A stretch of 64,000 bases of DNA from Leyella stercorea (GTDB lineage: Bacteria; Bacteroidota; Bacteroidia; Bacteroidales; Bacteroidaceae), in the NCBI RefSeq assembly GCF_021531655.1, contig NZ_JADYUF010000006.1:40027-104026 (forward strand). Reading direction: 5' to 3'. A program made the position numbers and the translations under genes. Shown piece after piece: positions 49,687-59,314 of the stretch. How positions within the stretch are numbered: position 1 is the stretch's first letter; every line of letters begins with the position of its first letter. The notes beneath the pieces are model-generated. The model was not told the DNA's origin and searched no databases. It saw only the letters and a program-made list of their open reading frames with translations.

Positions 49687-52056
49687 TTAGTTGTAGAAGT
49701 TCCAGCTGACACCAAATCTGAATATGCGTTGGTTGAGCGGATAGTGCGGTGCAAGGAAATAGTCGGGTTTGCCTTGTCCTGCATTGATATGACTCATCAT
49801 CACGAAGAATCGTGTGCGCTGCAAGTGGAAGTTGGCGTAAACATTCACGATAGGGTAGTTGCCCACTTCTGTTCTGTGTTCGCCAGTCTGTACTGCATAC
49901 TGTCCGAGTGCGGGACTGTAGTCGGGTGCATAATACTTTGTGAAGAATCGTGCATCGGCTCCAAAGTCGCATTTCAACACACGTGCAATCTTGAATCTGA
50001 GGAACAGATTGGTGTAGATGTTAAGGTCTGGTACTGGCAGAGCCACATCGTCCGATGACTTCTGATATGTTATGACATTGTCCCAATGCAGCGGTCCGAG
50101 TTTCAGCTTCTGCTGCAGTTCGAGCGTCAACAGGCTTATTGCTCCGCTCTTCTGTACTACGCTCAGTGTGTTGCCCGTGCGTCCGAAGTCGTCAGTCACG
50201 TTATAACCCATTGCAAAGAACGTATGGTTCTTGATGTTGTCGAAGGCAACGCGAACGGTTGTCTTCGTCTTCTCGTAGCCGAACTTGCCCTCAATACGTG
50301 TGTGTATTATCTTCGACATGTCGTCATTGTCCCACCAGAAGTGCTTTGAGTGGTAGTGGCGATAGTAGAAAGTAGGGTTCAGTCGGTGGAAGAATCCGCT
50401 TGCCTGCAAGCGTACCGTGTCGCCGAAGAGTGCGAAGTTGACGTCGGCATCGGCGTCAATCTTCAGTTGTCCTGCATCCTTTCCGGTAAGCCATGTCTCT
50501 AAAGTAGCATCGTAGTGCAGGGTTTTGCCTTGCGACTTGATGAGCTGACCACCTATGCTGAGATTGTGTTCGTTGTATGCCTTGGCTATTTCGGTCTCTG
50601 TAGGCAGGGTGAAGTGGCGCAGGTCGGACGTTACGAAAGCCTTCAGTCCGGCTTTAGCCCATTTGTTGAATCCCTCAAGTAGCGATATTGCAAATGTGTT
50701 CTGAACCCGATAGTGTGTTGTCTTGTCATAGATGGAGTCGCCAGGGTAGTTGCCTGCGGGATTGAATGTGTCGGCATAGAAGTCTTTCGGTGTCTCGTAT
50801 GCCTGGTATATGCGCCTGTATGTGTCAAACTTCATTGTGTGTATGAAACTTGTCACGGGCACATATTCGTTCTTCATCCACATAGTGTCCTGTGCGGCTT
50901 TGGCTTCAAGGGCATTCAGACTGTCTGCGGCAGCCTTTCCGTTTACTGCTATTCGCTCTGAAGGTGCTTTTGTTGATGTAGAGTCGGTTGGTGCGCTTGT
51001 GTTTACCACACGTGCGTTGTCAGGTCTGCCGCTAAATGTTTGCTTCTTGAACTTCTTTTCGTCAAACTCACGTCCCTCACGTTTTGCCTTGCGTCTGGCT
51101 TCTTCAAGGTCTTTCTGTGCTTGGTTTTCCTTTTGTGAAGCCATTGCAAACTTACGTGCTTCGATTTCTTCCTTGCTCATCTTCACCTTTCTGTTGAATC
51201 CGAGATTGTATCTGTGAGTTAGGAATACGTGCAGGTTGTTGTTGCGGTTCCAGTTGCGCTCAAGCACGGTAGGAATCTCGTTGGTGGCATAGTTGTCGTC
51301 GAAACTCTCTGGATGCTTGATGTATTCGTCGTTGGTTATACCGCCATTCTCGGTGACTTTCTGTGTGAGTGTCGAGAATATCAAGTGCGCTTGGTAGCGG
51401 TCGCCGATGTATGAGCCGTACATCAGATACTTGAAGTGTGATGTGCTTTGGCTTGAGTAGAATCCTCTGCCGTACATATAGTCGACATTAAAGCCTACGC
51501 CCAAGCGCTTTCCTGCATTAACGGCAAACTTGGCTTTGAAGTGGTCTTCGCCATTGGTGCGGTTGCCGGCTGTGTTGTAGTCGAGATTGGTGAATGGTGA
51601 GAGCGTGTTTGTAAAGTGAAACTGGTCTACCGGTGACACGATATAGTCGTAGGGTTGTGTGAACAGAAACTGGTCGGTCTCTGCTCTGTTTATGAAAATA
51701 CGATTGATGCGTGGTGCTCCAAGGTTTCCGGTAGTGTTGTATTCGCCACGCAATCCGGTGGTGAATATAGTATTTGGATACATATACGACATTGTATCCA
51801 ATTCGGCCTGACGACGGTCGCCAAATCTTTGGTCGACTGTCCAAACCTTAATGCCTTTAGGTATTTCCTTGTCTGTGCCAAGCGAGTCGGCCATATTGCG
51901 GCTCGACCTTTGACTGATGTTGCCGTCGGGCGACATCTGATTGAATTGGTCGAACTGATTGCCGTTTCGATTGTCTATCTGTGCTACAGCATTGCTGGCT
52001 GTCGCAGTCAGTAATATTGCGACAGCCAGTACGAGTCTTGTTGCTGACTTTATCAT
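49687..52056 (-). CDS. Putative porin, Bacteroidota type
   Basis: A 789-residue outer-membrane protein. The frame is open to 52092, but ATG 52056 begins the signal peptide MIKSATRLVLAVAILLTAT...NAVAQ. The early part has NQFDQFNQMSPDGNISQRSSR and KGIKVWTVDQRFGDRR, and GLRGEYNTTGNLGAPRIN is typical of the Bacteroidota putative porin family. A charged insert (NQAQKDLEEARRKAKREGRE) lies around 310-340. The barrel ends in FRFGVSWNFYN with terminal aromatic residues. It may form an outer-membrane channel; the substrate is unknown. Nine bases separate it from the upstream small membrane protein. Confidence 0.85.
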   Translation of the reverse strand: MIKSATRLVLAVAILLTATASNAVAQIDNRNGNQFDQFNQMSPDGNISQRSSRNMADSLGTDKEIPKGIKVWTVDQRFGDRRQAELDTMSYMYPNTIFTTGLRGEYNTTGNLGAPRINRIFINRAETDQFLFTQPYDYIVSPVDQFHFTNTLSPFTNLDYNTAGNRTNGEDHFKAKFAVNAGKRLGVGFNVDYMYGRGFYSSQSTSHFKYLMYGSYIGDRYQAHLIFSTLTQKVTENGGITNDEYIKHPESFDDNYATNEIPTVLERNWNRNNNLHVFLTHRYNLGFNRKVKMSKEEIEARKFAMASQKENQAQKDLEEARRKAKREGREFDEKKFKKQTFSGRPDNARVVNTSAPTDSTSTKAPSERIAVNGKAAADSLNALEAKAAQDTMWMKNEYVPVTSFIHTMKFDTYRRIYQAYETPKDFYADTFNPAGNYPGDSIYDKTTHYRVQNTFAISLLEGFNKWAKAGLKAFVTSDLRHFTLPTETEIAKAYNEHNLSIGGQLIKSQGKTLHYDATLETWLTGKDAGQLKIDADADVNFALFGDTVRLQASGFFHRLNPTFYYRHYHSKHFWWDNDDMSKIIHTRIEGKFGYEKTKTTVRVAFDNIKNHTFFAMGYNVTDDFGRTGNTLSVVQKSGAISLLTLELQQKLKLGPLHWDNVITYQKSSDDVALPVPDLNIYTNLFLRFKIARVLKCDFGADARFFTKYYAPDYSPALGQYAVQTGEHRTEVGNYPIVNVYANFHLQRTRFFVMMSHINAGQGKPDYFLAPHYPLNQRIFRFGVSWNFYN

Positions 52057-52064
52057 ATTCGTTG

Positions 52065-52319
52065 TTATTGGCGTATGAATCTGAAACAACATTCAGCTAT
52101 TTTAAACGCCATTGCGGTGAGTATTATTATTGTTCCGAGGGTGCGGTCTTGAAAATAGAAGATGGCCATACCTACAATCGCTCCCAACATGAAGATTATG
52201 TTGAGCACGTTGCGTATCTTGAAGTATTTGTCTTGACTTTTGTCTGGCCGTCTGTGTCTCGGTGGGAGCACGCCGCCATTCTGCTCTATGTCCGTTATTT
52301 TCTGTTCTTCGTCAATCAT
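52065..52319 (-). CDS. Small two-helix membrane protein
   Basis: An 84-residue protein with a polar N-terminus of 35 residues (IEQNGGVLPPRHRRPDKS) and two hydrophobic helices about 37-55 (VLNIIFMLGAIVGMAIFYF) and 60-78. I do not recognise a named family. Its place directly before the porin is, as I recall, conserved in Bacteroides and Prevotella. The two probably form an operon with DUF4468. Confidence 0.65.
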   Translation of the reverse strand: MIDEEQKITDIEQNGGVLPPRHRRPDKSQDKYFKIRNVLNIIFMLGAIVGMAIFYFQDRTLGTIIILTAMAFKIAECCFRFIRQ

Positions 52320-52360
52320 GTATGCTGTTTATGGCTTGTGTTCGTTTTGTTTGTCTTTAT

Positions 52361-53041
52361 TTACTTCAAAGCGTTGTCTATCAACTGGAAAATCTTGTCC
52401 TTACGGTCGATGGTCTTCTTGCGGAACTTTGCCGAACCAGGGATGAGCTTGGTGCCTTTCTTGTTGACAGCAAACTTGTCGGTAATCCAGTTCTCGGCAG
52501 AAGTCTTCAGTCCGGTTGAGCGGTCTTCTTCGTAAGCATAGCTTATGCGTTCGAGTGTCATATGCAGCTTGTTGTCCGAGCAGTTGGCTATGATTATGTA
52601 GCTCATCTTGGTGCGGTCGAGCGAGATGAAGCTCTTGCTGAACTCAAGCCATTCCTGATAGCGTGCTACGATGCTGTGAGCCTTGCGGTTGATGAGAGCT
52701 ATGCTGCTGTTGATCTGTTCTGGCTTCTTGGTCAGACTGTCGAGCGTTGCATATACTATGTCGTATATTTCCTGTGCGTTCTTGCCGTTCACGTCAACGT
52801 CGTGAGTGAACACCACCTTGCCCTCAATTTCGGGCACAGCGCCTTTCTGTATATACTTCCAGTCCTTTATGTTCTTGGCATCAATAGTTTTTTTCTTTGC
52901 CTCGGCCTTGTGCGACTTCTTGGCTGTGTCTTTCACTTCTTTTGTTACATTATTTTGATTTGTAACAGGAGCCTCCCATTCGCTTTGTGCCGCACACATC
53001 AGAGGGCAGCACATCAAAAATGTGATAATTATTTTTTTCAT
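52361..53041 (-). CDS. DUF4468-type exported protein
   Basis: A 226-residue exported protein. Signal peptide 1-18 (CCPLMCAAQ). A basic linker (DTAKKSHKAEAKKKTIDAKN) is followed by a compact alpha/beta domain (about 65-185) with VFTHDVDVNGKNAQEIYDIVYATLDSL, the recognisable start of DUF4468 with its TBP-like fold. The C-terminus (FRKKTIDRKDKIFQLIDNALK) is basic and helical. The function is not known. It is the first gene of a likely three-gene operon with the small membrane protein and porin. Confidence 0.72.
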   Translation of the reverse strand: MKKIIITFLMCCPLMCAAQSEWEAPVTNQNNVTKEVKDTAKKSHKAEAKKKTIDAKNIKDWKYIQKGAVPEIEGKVVFTHDVDVNGKNAQEIYDIVYATLDSLTKKPEQINSSIALINRKAHSIVARYQEWLEFSKSFISLDRTKMSYIIIANCSDNKLHMTLERISYAYEEDRSTGLKTSAENWITDKFAVNKKGTKLIPGSAKFRKKTIDRKDKIFQLIDNALK

Positions 53042-53130
53042 AGTTGTTGTTTTGTTACTTCTTTTATATTGATATTGTGCAAAATTACTAAATAATATGG
53101 TATGAAACTTATATTATTGATAATTTAACG

Positions 53131-55212
53131 TTATTTCCCCGTCTCTTCGTCAAGCAGCGATTGCAGTCTTACAATCTCGTCGCGATATTGTGCTGCTTGT
53201 AGGAAATCGAGCTGTCGTGCGGCTTCTTTCATCATTTCGGTTGTGTCGGCTATGCTCTTTTCCAATTGCTTGCGTGTCATACGTTTAACAATCGGGTCGG
53301 CAGCATAGGCATAACCTTCCGGTTCGATATATGGCTGATAGCGCTTAGGCGCTTGCTTGTTGTCGGCAGCTTTGACGTTGCCCGTCGGTTTCTCTGTGTC
53401 GTGCTGCTGTGCATCGGCAAAAGCCGACAGCGTACCCTTTATGTCCTTGCGTATCTGCTGTGGAGTAATGCCGTGGTCGGCATTGTACTTCAGCTGTATC
53501 TGTCGACGTCGTGCCGTCTCGTCAATGGTTTGTTGCATGCTAGCTGTTATTGTGTCGGCATACATTATTACCTTACCGTTGATGTTTCTTGCTGCACGTC
53601 CTGCTGTCTGTGTGAGCGATCGGTGGCTACGCAGAAAACCTTCTTTGTCGGCGTCGAGAATTGCTACGAGCGAAACCTCAGGCAAGTCAAGTCCCTCACG
53701 CAATAGGTTCACGCCTACCAATACGTCGTACAGTCCGGCACGCAGGTCGTTCATTATCTGTACACGGTCGAGTGTTGCCACATCGCTATGTATGTAGTTG
53801 GCGCGTATGTTGTGATTCAGCAGAAATTCGGTCAACTCTTCAGCCATGCGCTTGGTGAGTGTAGTCACAAGCACACGCTCGTCGCGTTCGCATCGTTGCT
53901 GTATCTCTTCAAGCAGGTCGTCAATCTGGTTTTCGCTCGGACGCACTTCGATTATCGGGTCAAGCAGTCCGGTAGGGCGTATGATTTGTTCTACAACAAC
54001 GCCCTCAGCCTCGTTCATTTCGAAGGCAGCAGGTGTTGCCGATACGTACACCACTTGATTGACCATATCCATAAACTCGTCAAACTTAAGCGGACGGTTG
54101 TCGAATGCAGCAGGTAGACGAAATCCGTATTCCACAAGATTCTGCTTGCGTGCACGGTCGCCTCCATACATGGCGCTAATCTGCGGCACACTAACGTGGC
54201 TTTCGTCTATGAACATTAGATAATCCTTCGGGAAGAAGTCGAGCAGGCAGTAAGGTCGTTGGCCAGCCTCGCGTCCGTCAAAGTATCGTGAGTAGTTCTC
54301 TATACCCGAACAATGTCCAAGTTCTTTCATCATTTCCATGTCGTACTCTACGCGTTCCTTTATGCGTTGCGCCTTGATAGGGTCGCCCATTTCGTTGAAG
54401 AAGTCTATCTGTCGTGTCAGGTCGTCCTGTATCAGTCGTATTGCGTGCTCGGTCTGTTCCTTTGATGTAACAAACAGGTTGGCTGGATATATCTGATAGT
54501 CGTCGAACGATGCCAGACGCTGATACGTGACGCTATCAAGCTCTTCTATTGAGTCAATCTCGTCATCCCACCATGTTATTCTCAATAAGTTGTCGCTGTA
54601 AGCCATTGATACGTCTACCGTGTCGCCTTTCACACGGAAGCATCCTCGCTTCAGTTCCATATCGTTGCGCAAGTATAGAGCGTCAACAAGTTTGCGCAGA
54701 AAATCGTTGCGGTCGAGAGTCTGTCCGCGTTTCACATTGATAATGCAGTTGGCCATAGCGGTAGGGCCTCCCATACCGTATATGCACGATACCGACGATA
54801 CTACAATAACGTCCTTACGTCCTGAAAGTAATGCACTTACCGCTGACAGTCTCAACTTGTCAATGTCCTCGTTTATGGCGAGGTCTTTCTCAATGTATGT
54901 GTCCGACGAAGGCAGATATGCCTCTGGCTGATAATAGTCGTAGTACGACACGTAATATTCAACAGCGTTTTGAGGGAAAAAGCTCTTCATCTCCTCGTAC
55001 AGCTGTGCGGCAAGAGTCTTGTTGTGGCTCAGTATAAGGGTGGGGCGTCCTATGTTGGCTATGACATTGGCCATGGTGAAAGTCTTGCCTGAGCCTGTCA
55101 CGCCAAGCAACACTTGTGCCCTGTCGCCCTGTAGTATGCCGTCTGTAAGTTGGCTTATGGCTTCGGGCTGGTCGCCTGTAGGCGCAAATTTAGAAGTGAT
55201 TTTAAAGTCCAT
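53131..55212 (-). CDS. uvrB: Excinuclease ABC subunit B
   Basis: A 693-residue nucleotide-excision-repair helicase. Walker A LLGVTGSGKTFTMANV (about 38), the damage-sensing beta-hairpin YYVSYYDYYQPEAYLPSSDTYIEKD split about 92-116, the DEAD-equivalent LMFIDESHVSVPQ (about 330), helicase motif VI QTAGRAARN (about 540) and the UVR domain (LEKSIADTTEMMKEAARQL, about 650) all follow the usual order. Full length. It stands alone, with CAAAATTA as -7 element at 55234. Confidence 0.98.
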   Translation of the reverse strand: MDFKITSKFAPTGDQPEAISQLTDGILQGDRAQVLLGVTGSGKTFTMANVIANIGRPTLILSHNKTLAAQLYEEMKSFFPQNAVEYYVSYYDYYQPEAYLPSSDTYIEKDLAINEDIDKLRLSAVSALLSGRKDVIVVSSVSCIYGMGGPTAMANCIINVKRGQTLDRNDFLRKLVDALYLRNDMELKRGCFRVKGDTVDVSMAYSDNLLRITWWDDEIDSIEELDSVTYQRLASFDDYQIYPANLFVTSKEQTEHAIRLIQDDLTRQIDFFNEMGDPIKAQRIKERVEYDMEMMKELGHCSGIENYSRYFDGREAGQRPYCLLDFFPKDYLMFIDESHVSVPQISAMYGGDRARKQNLVEYGFRLPAAFDNRPLKFDEFMDMVNQVVYVSATPAAFEMNEAEGVVVEQIIRPTGLLDPIIEVRPSENQIDDLLEEIQQRCERDERVLVTTLTKRMAEELTEFLLNHNIRANYIHSDVATLDRVQIMNDLRAGLYDVLVGVNLLREGLDLPEVSLVAILDADKEGFLRSHRSLTQTAGRAARNINGKVIMYADTITASMQQTIDETARRRQIQLKYNADHGITPQQIRKDIKGTLSAFADAQQHDTEKPTGNVKAADNKQAPKRYQPYIEPEGYAYAADPIVKRMTRKQLEKSIADTTEMMKEAARQLDFLQAAQYRDEIVRLQSLLDEETGK

Positions 55213-55233
55213 GAGACATAGTATTTAAGATTA

Positions 55234-55241
55234 CAAAATTA
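55234..55241 (-). promoter_or_regulatory. -7 element for uvrB
   Basis: CAAAATTA on plus reads TAATTTTG on minus, 22 nt before the ATG at 55212. No TTG at ideal spacing. Confidence 0.5.
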
Positions 55242-55356
55242 GGAATAATTGTATACATCAGCGCTGTTTTTGCGAAAAAAAAGACCAAGTGGCCTATATT
55301 ATCTAATGGAATTACGTTTTCAGCGTGAAGAATTTCTAAAAAATAAGCTCATTACT

Positions 55357-55386
55357 TTGTAAATAGACTAATAATATGTATTTTTG
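55357..55386 (+). promoter_or_regulatory. Promoter of bamD
   Basis: TTG at 55357-55359, 19 nt, TATTTTTG at 55379-55386. The ATG follows 21 nt later. Confidence 0.72.
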
Positions 55387-55407
55387 CAGTTCAAAAAGAT
55401 ATAGGAT

Positions 55408-56232
55408 ATGAAGAAAACCATTTACGCTGTTGTCTTTTTGGCACTGTTGTTTTCAAGTTGTGCCAATGAGTTCAACAAGGTATACAAGAGCACTGACAAC
55501 AATTTCAAGTATGAATATGCCAAGGAATGCTTCGCCAAGGGCAAGTATGTCCGCGCTTCGACTTTGCTACAGGGACTGGTTACGATGCAGAAAGGATCAG
55601 ACAATGCCCAGGAAAGTCTTTACATGCTTGGAATGTCCGAATTCAATAGCCGTGACTACGAGGGTGCCTCAGCAACGTTCAAGAAGTATTGTCAAAGCTA
55701 TCCCAAGGGATCATACACCGAGGAAGCCCGCTTCCTTATCGGAATGAGTCTGTACAATTGTACTCCCGAGCCTCGTCTCGACCAGTCGCAGACTGTCAAT
55801 GCCATTACTGCCTTTCAGGAGTATATCGACCTCTATCCAGATGGCAAGCAGAAGAAGGATGCACAGCAGCGTCTCTTCGAATTGCAGGACAAGCTGGTTC
55901 AGAAGGAACTTTATTCGGCACAGCTCTATTACGACCTTGGTCAGTATTTTGGTAATTGTACTTATGGCGGCAACAACTACGAGGCTTGTATCATAACCGC
56001 TCAGAATGCATTGAAGGACTATCCTTATTCCACCTTGCGTGAGAAGTTCTCGGTACTTGTGATGAAGAGCAAGTTTGAGTTGGCTCAGCAGAGTGTTGAA
56101 GAGAAGAAACTTGAGCGTTTCCAGGATGCCGAGGACGAGTGTTACGGATTCCTTAATGAATATCCTGACTCAAAGAACAAGGCAATGGCCGAGAAGTTCA
56201 TCAACAAGTGCAAGGAATATACCAAGGATTAA
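55408..56232 (+). CDS. bamD: Outer-membrane protein assembly factor BamD
   Basis: A 274-residue lipoprotein with lipobox LLFSSC (Cys about 18), followed by five TPR-like units. ECFAKGKYVRASTLLQGLV, SLYMLGMSEFNSRDYEGASATFKKYCQSYP and AQNALKDYPYSTLREKFSVLVMKSKFELA show the pattern. BamD binds BamA and substrate signals in beta-barrel insertion. bamD - omega-like - DUF4293 is a standard Bacteroidota arrangement. Own promoter just upstream. Confidence 0.93.
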   Translation: MKKTIYAVVFLALLFSSCANEFNKVYKSTDNNFKYEYAKECFAKGKYVRASTLLQGLVTMQKGSDNAQESLYMLGMSEFNSRDYEGASATFKKYCQSYPKGSYTEEARFLIGMSLYNCTPEPRLDQSQTVNAITAFQEYIDLYPDGKQKKDAQQRLFELQDKLVQKELYSAQLYYDLGQYFGNCTYGGNNYEACIITAQNALKDYPYSTLREKFSVLVMKSKFELAQQSVEEKKLERFQDAEDECYGFLNEYPDSKNKAMAEKFINKCKEYTKD

Positions 56233-56270
56233 AAGTTTGAATTATTAAGTATAAATAAAATAATAGATTA

Positions 56271-56615
56271 ATGGATTACAAAAAGTCAAAAGCGCCGGTC
56301 AACACTGTCACACGCAACATTATGGATCTGTGTGATGAGACAGGCAACATCTATGAGAGTGTTGTAATTATCTCGAAGCGTGCCAATCAGATTGCTGTCG
56401 AAATTAAGCAAGACCTCAACAAGAAGTTGGCCGAGTTTGCTTCTTACAACGACTCACTTGAGGAGGTATTCGAGAATCGTGAGCAGATAGAGATTTCGCG
56501 CTATTACGAGAAACTTCCGAAGCCTACACTTCTCGCTACAGAGGAATTCATCGAGGGCCACGTCTATTATCGCGACCCCGCTCAGGACAACGCTAACACA
56601 CAGGAACCCGCATAA
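56271..56615 (+). CDS. rpoZ: RNA polymerase omega subunit, Bacteroidota type
   Basis: A 114-residue protein. NIMDLCDETGNIYESVVIISKRANQIAVEIKQDL (about 15-48) is the omega core: ISKRANQIA corresponds to the ARRARQL-type helix of E. coli omega. The C-terminal half (YYEKLPKPTLLATEEFI) is specific to Bacteroidota. It assists assembly of beta-prime into the polymerase. It overlaps the next gene by one base (56615) and follows bamD by 38 bases. Confidence 0.85.
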   Translation: MDYKKSKAPVNTVTRNIMDLCDETGNIYESVVIISKRANQIAVEIKQDLNKKLAEFASYNDSLEEVFENREQIEISRYYEKLPKPTLLATEEFIEGHVYYRDPAQDNANTQEPA

Positions 56616-57067
56616 TGATACAGCGTAAGCAAAGTGTTTTCTTGCTGCTTGCATTCATTGCTTCGGTTGTGTGTCTGTGCCTTCGTATTGGCGATATAGA
56701 GCCAGCAGGTATGGGTGTCGGTTTCAAACTGTACAACATCATGCTTGACAAGGGCGCAAGCGTCGACTATTCACCGTGCGGTCTTTTTGGCATATTGCTT
56801 GTTAGCAGTGCCATGAGTCTCGCCACAATATTCCTTTATCGCAACCGTAAGTTGCAGAGCAGTCTGTGTTTGTGTAATGTGTTCTTGCTCTTGGCATGGT
56901 ATATAGTGCTTGGGGTTGTTACACGCAATGTCGTTTCGGCAGATGCCAACTTCCACATTGCTTTTGCAGCATGTCTTCCTGCCGTTTCATTAGTGCTCAA
57001 CTTTATGGCTCGTGCAGGTGTTATCCACGATGAGAAAATGGTGCGTGCGGCCGACCGCATACGCTAA
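56615..57067 (+). CDS. DUF4293 family membrane protein
   Basis: A 150-residue protein with four hydrophobic helices (about 5-22, 48-70, 78-100, 108-130). MIQRKQSVFLLLAFIA at the start is the family hallmark. The gene overlaps the omega gene by the A of the stop/start. DUF4293 proteins are Bacteroidota-specific, and their role is unknown. A strong terminator follows. Confidence 0.88.
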   Translation: MIQRKQSVFLLLAFIASVVCLCLRIGDIEPAGMGVGFKLYNIMLDKGASVDYSPCGLFGILLVSSAMSLATIFLYRNRKLQSSLCLCNVFLLLAWYIVLGVVTRNVVSADANFHIAFAACLPAVSLVLNFMARAGVIHDEKMVRAADRIR

Positions 57068-57082
57068 TATAAAGAAAAAGGC

Positions 57083-57138
57083 AACGCCTTGAAAGTTGAA
57101 GATCATTGATTGTCTTCCGCTTTCAAGGCGTTTTTTTT
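57083..57138 (+). terminator. Terminator of the bamD operon
   Basis: AACGCCTTGAAAG...CTTTCAAGGCGTT with an inner GAAGA/TCTTC pairing, followed by eight T residues. Confidence 0.88.
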
Positions 57139-57195
57139 ATTTGTCTTTTTCCTCTTTATGCTTTGTCTTGTTTTCAGGTATGCCTTTACTATTGA

Positions 57196-58326
57196 TTATC
57201 TGTTGGCATACATGCTGTCGTAATACTTCTGATAGTCGCCCGAAGTGACGTTGTCCATCCATTCCTGGTTGTCCAGATACCAGCGTACTGTCTTCTCTAT
57301 GCCTTCCTCAAATTGCAGGCTTGGTTCCCAACCCAACTCTCTTTGCAGCTTTCGCGAGTCGATGGCGTAGCGCATGTCGTGGCCCATACGGTCAGTTACG
57401 TGGGTTATGAGGTTCAGGTCTTCGCCTTCCTTGCGTCCCAGCAGGCGGTCGACAGTCTTTATCAGCACATGTATTATGTCAATGTTCTTCCACTCGTTGA
57501 ATCCGCCTATGTTGTAAGTCTCAGCCACATTGCCCTTATGGAATATAAGGTCAATGGCACGTGCGTGGTCTTCTACATACAGCCAGTCGCGTACGTTCAG
57601 TCCCTCACCATACACAGGCAGCGGTTTGCGGTGGCGTATGTTGTTGATGAACAGAGGTATCAGTTTCTCGGGAAATTGATACGGACCATAGTTGTTAGAG
57701 CAGTTGGTCACGATAGTCGGCATGCCGTATGTGTCGTGAAAGGCGCGTACGAAGTGGTCGGACGATGCCTTTGCAGCCGAATAGGGCGAGTGTGGATTGT
57801 ATTTTGTGGTCTCCAGGAAGAATTCTGTGCCGTATGCGTGGTGATGTTCTGACGAAGCCTTTGTTGTGAAAGGCGATTCTATGCCCTCGGGATTTGTCAG
57901 TTCGAGCGCTCCGTACACCTCATCGGTAGAGATGTGGTAGAATCGTTTGCCTTCATATTTCTCAGGCAGACTCTCCCAATATGTCTTGGCAGCCTGCAGC
58001 ATTGACAATGTTCCCATTACGTTGGTGCGTGCAAAGGTGAACGGGTCCTTGATAGAACGGTCCACGTGGCTCTCTGCTGCAAGGTGTATTATGCCCGTAA
58101 CATTGTACTTGCGCATTAGTTCGAGTATCAGTTCATAGTCGCAGATGTCGCCCTTTACGAATGTATAGTTGGGCTTGTTCTCAATGTCCTTCAAGTTAGC
58201 GAGATTGCCTGCATACGTCAGTTTGTCAAGATTGATGATGTGGTAGTCGGGGTATTTGTTTACAAACAGTCTCACTACATGCGACCCGATAAATCCTGCG
58301 CCTCCTGTGATGATGATGCTTTGCAT
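57196..58326 (-). CDS. rfbB: dTDP-glucose 4,6-dehydratase
   Basis: A 376-residue short-chain dehydrogenase-type enzyme. NAD loop TGGAGFIGSHV (about 7), the Thr-Asp-Glu catalytic set in STDEVYG (about 133), and YxxxK in YSAAKASSDH (about 180) are all present. It makes dTDP-4-keto-6-deoxyglucose for rhamnose and related sugars. The frame starts at 58377, but MQSIIITGGAGF at 58326 is the natural N-terminus. It lies last in the minus-strand rfbC-rfbD-rfbB set. rfbA is not in the window. The spacer before it is four 7-nt units long. Confidence 0.96.
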   Translation of the reverse strand: MQSIIITGGAGFIGSHVVRLFVNKYPDYHIINLDKLTYAGNLANLKDIENKPNYTFVKGDICDYELILELMRKYNVTGIIHLAAESHVDRSIKDPFTFARTNVMGTLSMLQAAKTYWESLPEKYEGKRFYHISTDEVYGALELTNPEGIESPFTTKASSEHHHAYGTEFFLETTKYNPHSPYSAAKASSDHFVRAFHDTYGMPTIVTNCSNNYGPYQFPEKLIPLFINNIRHRKPLPVYGEGLNVRDWLYVEDHARAIDLIFHKGNVAETYNIGGFNEWKNIDIIHVLIKTVDRLLGRKEGEDLNLITHVTDRMGHDMRYAIDSRKLQRELGWEPSLQFEEGIEKTVRWYLDNQEWMDNVTSGDYQKYYDSMYANR

Positions 58327-58354
58327 AATGTTTGATGATTGGTGGTTAATGTAT
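58327..58354 (-). repeat. Heptad-like spacer before rfbB
   Basis: The 28 nt between the rfbD stop and rfbB ATG read ATACATT, AACCACC, AATCATC, AAACATT on the minus strand: exactly four 7-nt units in start-codon register. The match is weaker than at cydB or secG. Confidence 0.4.
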
Positions 58355-59233
58355 TCATTTATTGTTGGCTTCGGCAAGTTGCTTTATGCATACTTCGAGC
58401 GAGTCAGTCCAGTACGGCACCTTTATGCCGAATGTTTCCTTTATCTTTCTTTTGTCGAGCACGGAGAAGTGCGGACGTTTCACTGGACTGGGAAACTCCT
58501 TGCTGTAGCAAGGGCTGATGTCGCATGTATTGCCCGACAGCTTGCATATCATTTTGGCGAAGTCGTACCATGAGCACACCCCTTCGTTAGAAAAGTGGTA
58601 GATGCCCGTCTTGTTGGTCTGTCCTGTATTAATAATGTGGGCAATAGTGTCGGCAAGGTCGCCTGCAAAGGTAGGAGTGCCCACTTGGTCGAACACCACT
58701 TTCAGCGTATCGTGTGTTGCGGTAAGGCTCTGCATGGTCTTCACAAAGTTCTTTCCCCATTGCGAGTAGAGCCATGCTGTTCGTATGATGATACTGTTAC
58801 ATCCCGTAGTGGCAATTGCTGCCTCGCCTGCAAGCTTCGTTTTGCCGTAGACGCCGAGCGGATTGGTCGTCCAGTCTTCTTGGCATGGCGTGTTGCGGTC
58901 GCCTTGGAAAACATAGTCGGTACTTATATGTATCAGCGTACCGCCTGCTTCCTTCATGGCAGTAGCTAGATTGCCTACAGCCGTGTTGTTTATCAGATCG
59001 GCTGTGTCGTAGTCGCTTTCGGCTTTGTCTACGTTGGTGTATGCAGCACAGTTAACGATTATGTCCACATTGTTATTCTTCACCATATTGCGTATATCCT
59101 CGATATTTGTAATGTCGAGTTTCTCGTAGCCGTCTGCCACGTCGGTGAATATATAGTTGTGGTTGCTTGATTTGGCCACACGTTGCATCTCATGTCCGAG
59201 TTGTCCGTTGGCTCCTGTAACAAGAATGTTCAT
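58355..59233 (-). CDS. rfbD: dTDP-4-dehydrorhamnose reductase
   Basis: A 292-residue reductase for the last step to dTDP-L-rhamnose. NAD(P) loop VTGANGQLGHEM (about 4), VNCAAYTNVDKAE (about 60), STDYVFQG (about 105) and catalytic YGKTKLAGE (about 128) are the RmlD signature. It is 81 bases after rfbC and 28 before rfbB. Confidence 0.95.
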   Translation of the reverse strand: MNILVTGANGQLGHEMQRVAKSSNHNYIFTDVADGYEKLDITNIEDIRNMVKNNNVDIIVNCAAYTNVDKAESDYDTADLINNTAVGNLATAMKEAGGTLIHISTDYVFQGDRNTPCQEDWTTNPLGVYGKTKLAGEAAIATTGCNSIIIRTAWLYSQWGKNFVKTMQSLTATHDTLKVVFDQVGTPTFAGDLADTIAHIINTGQTNKTGIYHFSNEGVCSWYDFAKMICKLSGNTCDISPCYSKEFPSPVKRPHFSVLDKRKIKETFGIKVPYWTDSLEVCIKQLAEANNK

Positions 59234-59314
59234 CTCTATTATATATATAATGTATATATTAATTATGGTAGGCGAGATATTTCATCATCTCACCATCTCA
59301 ACACCTCACCCTTT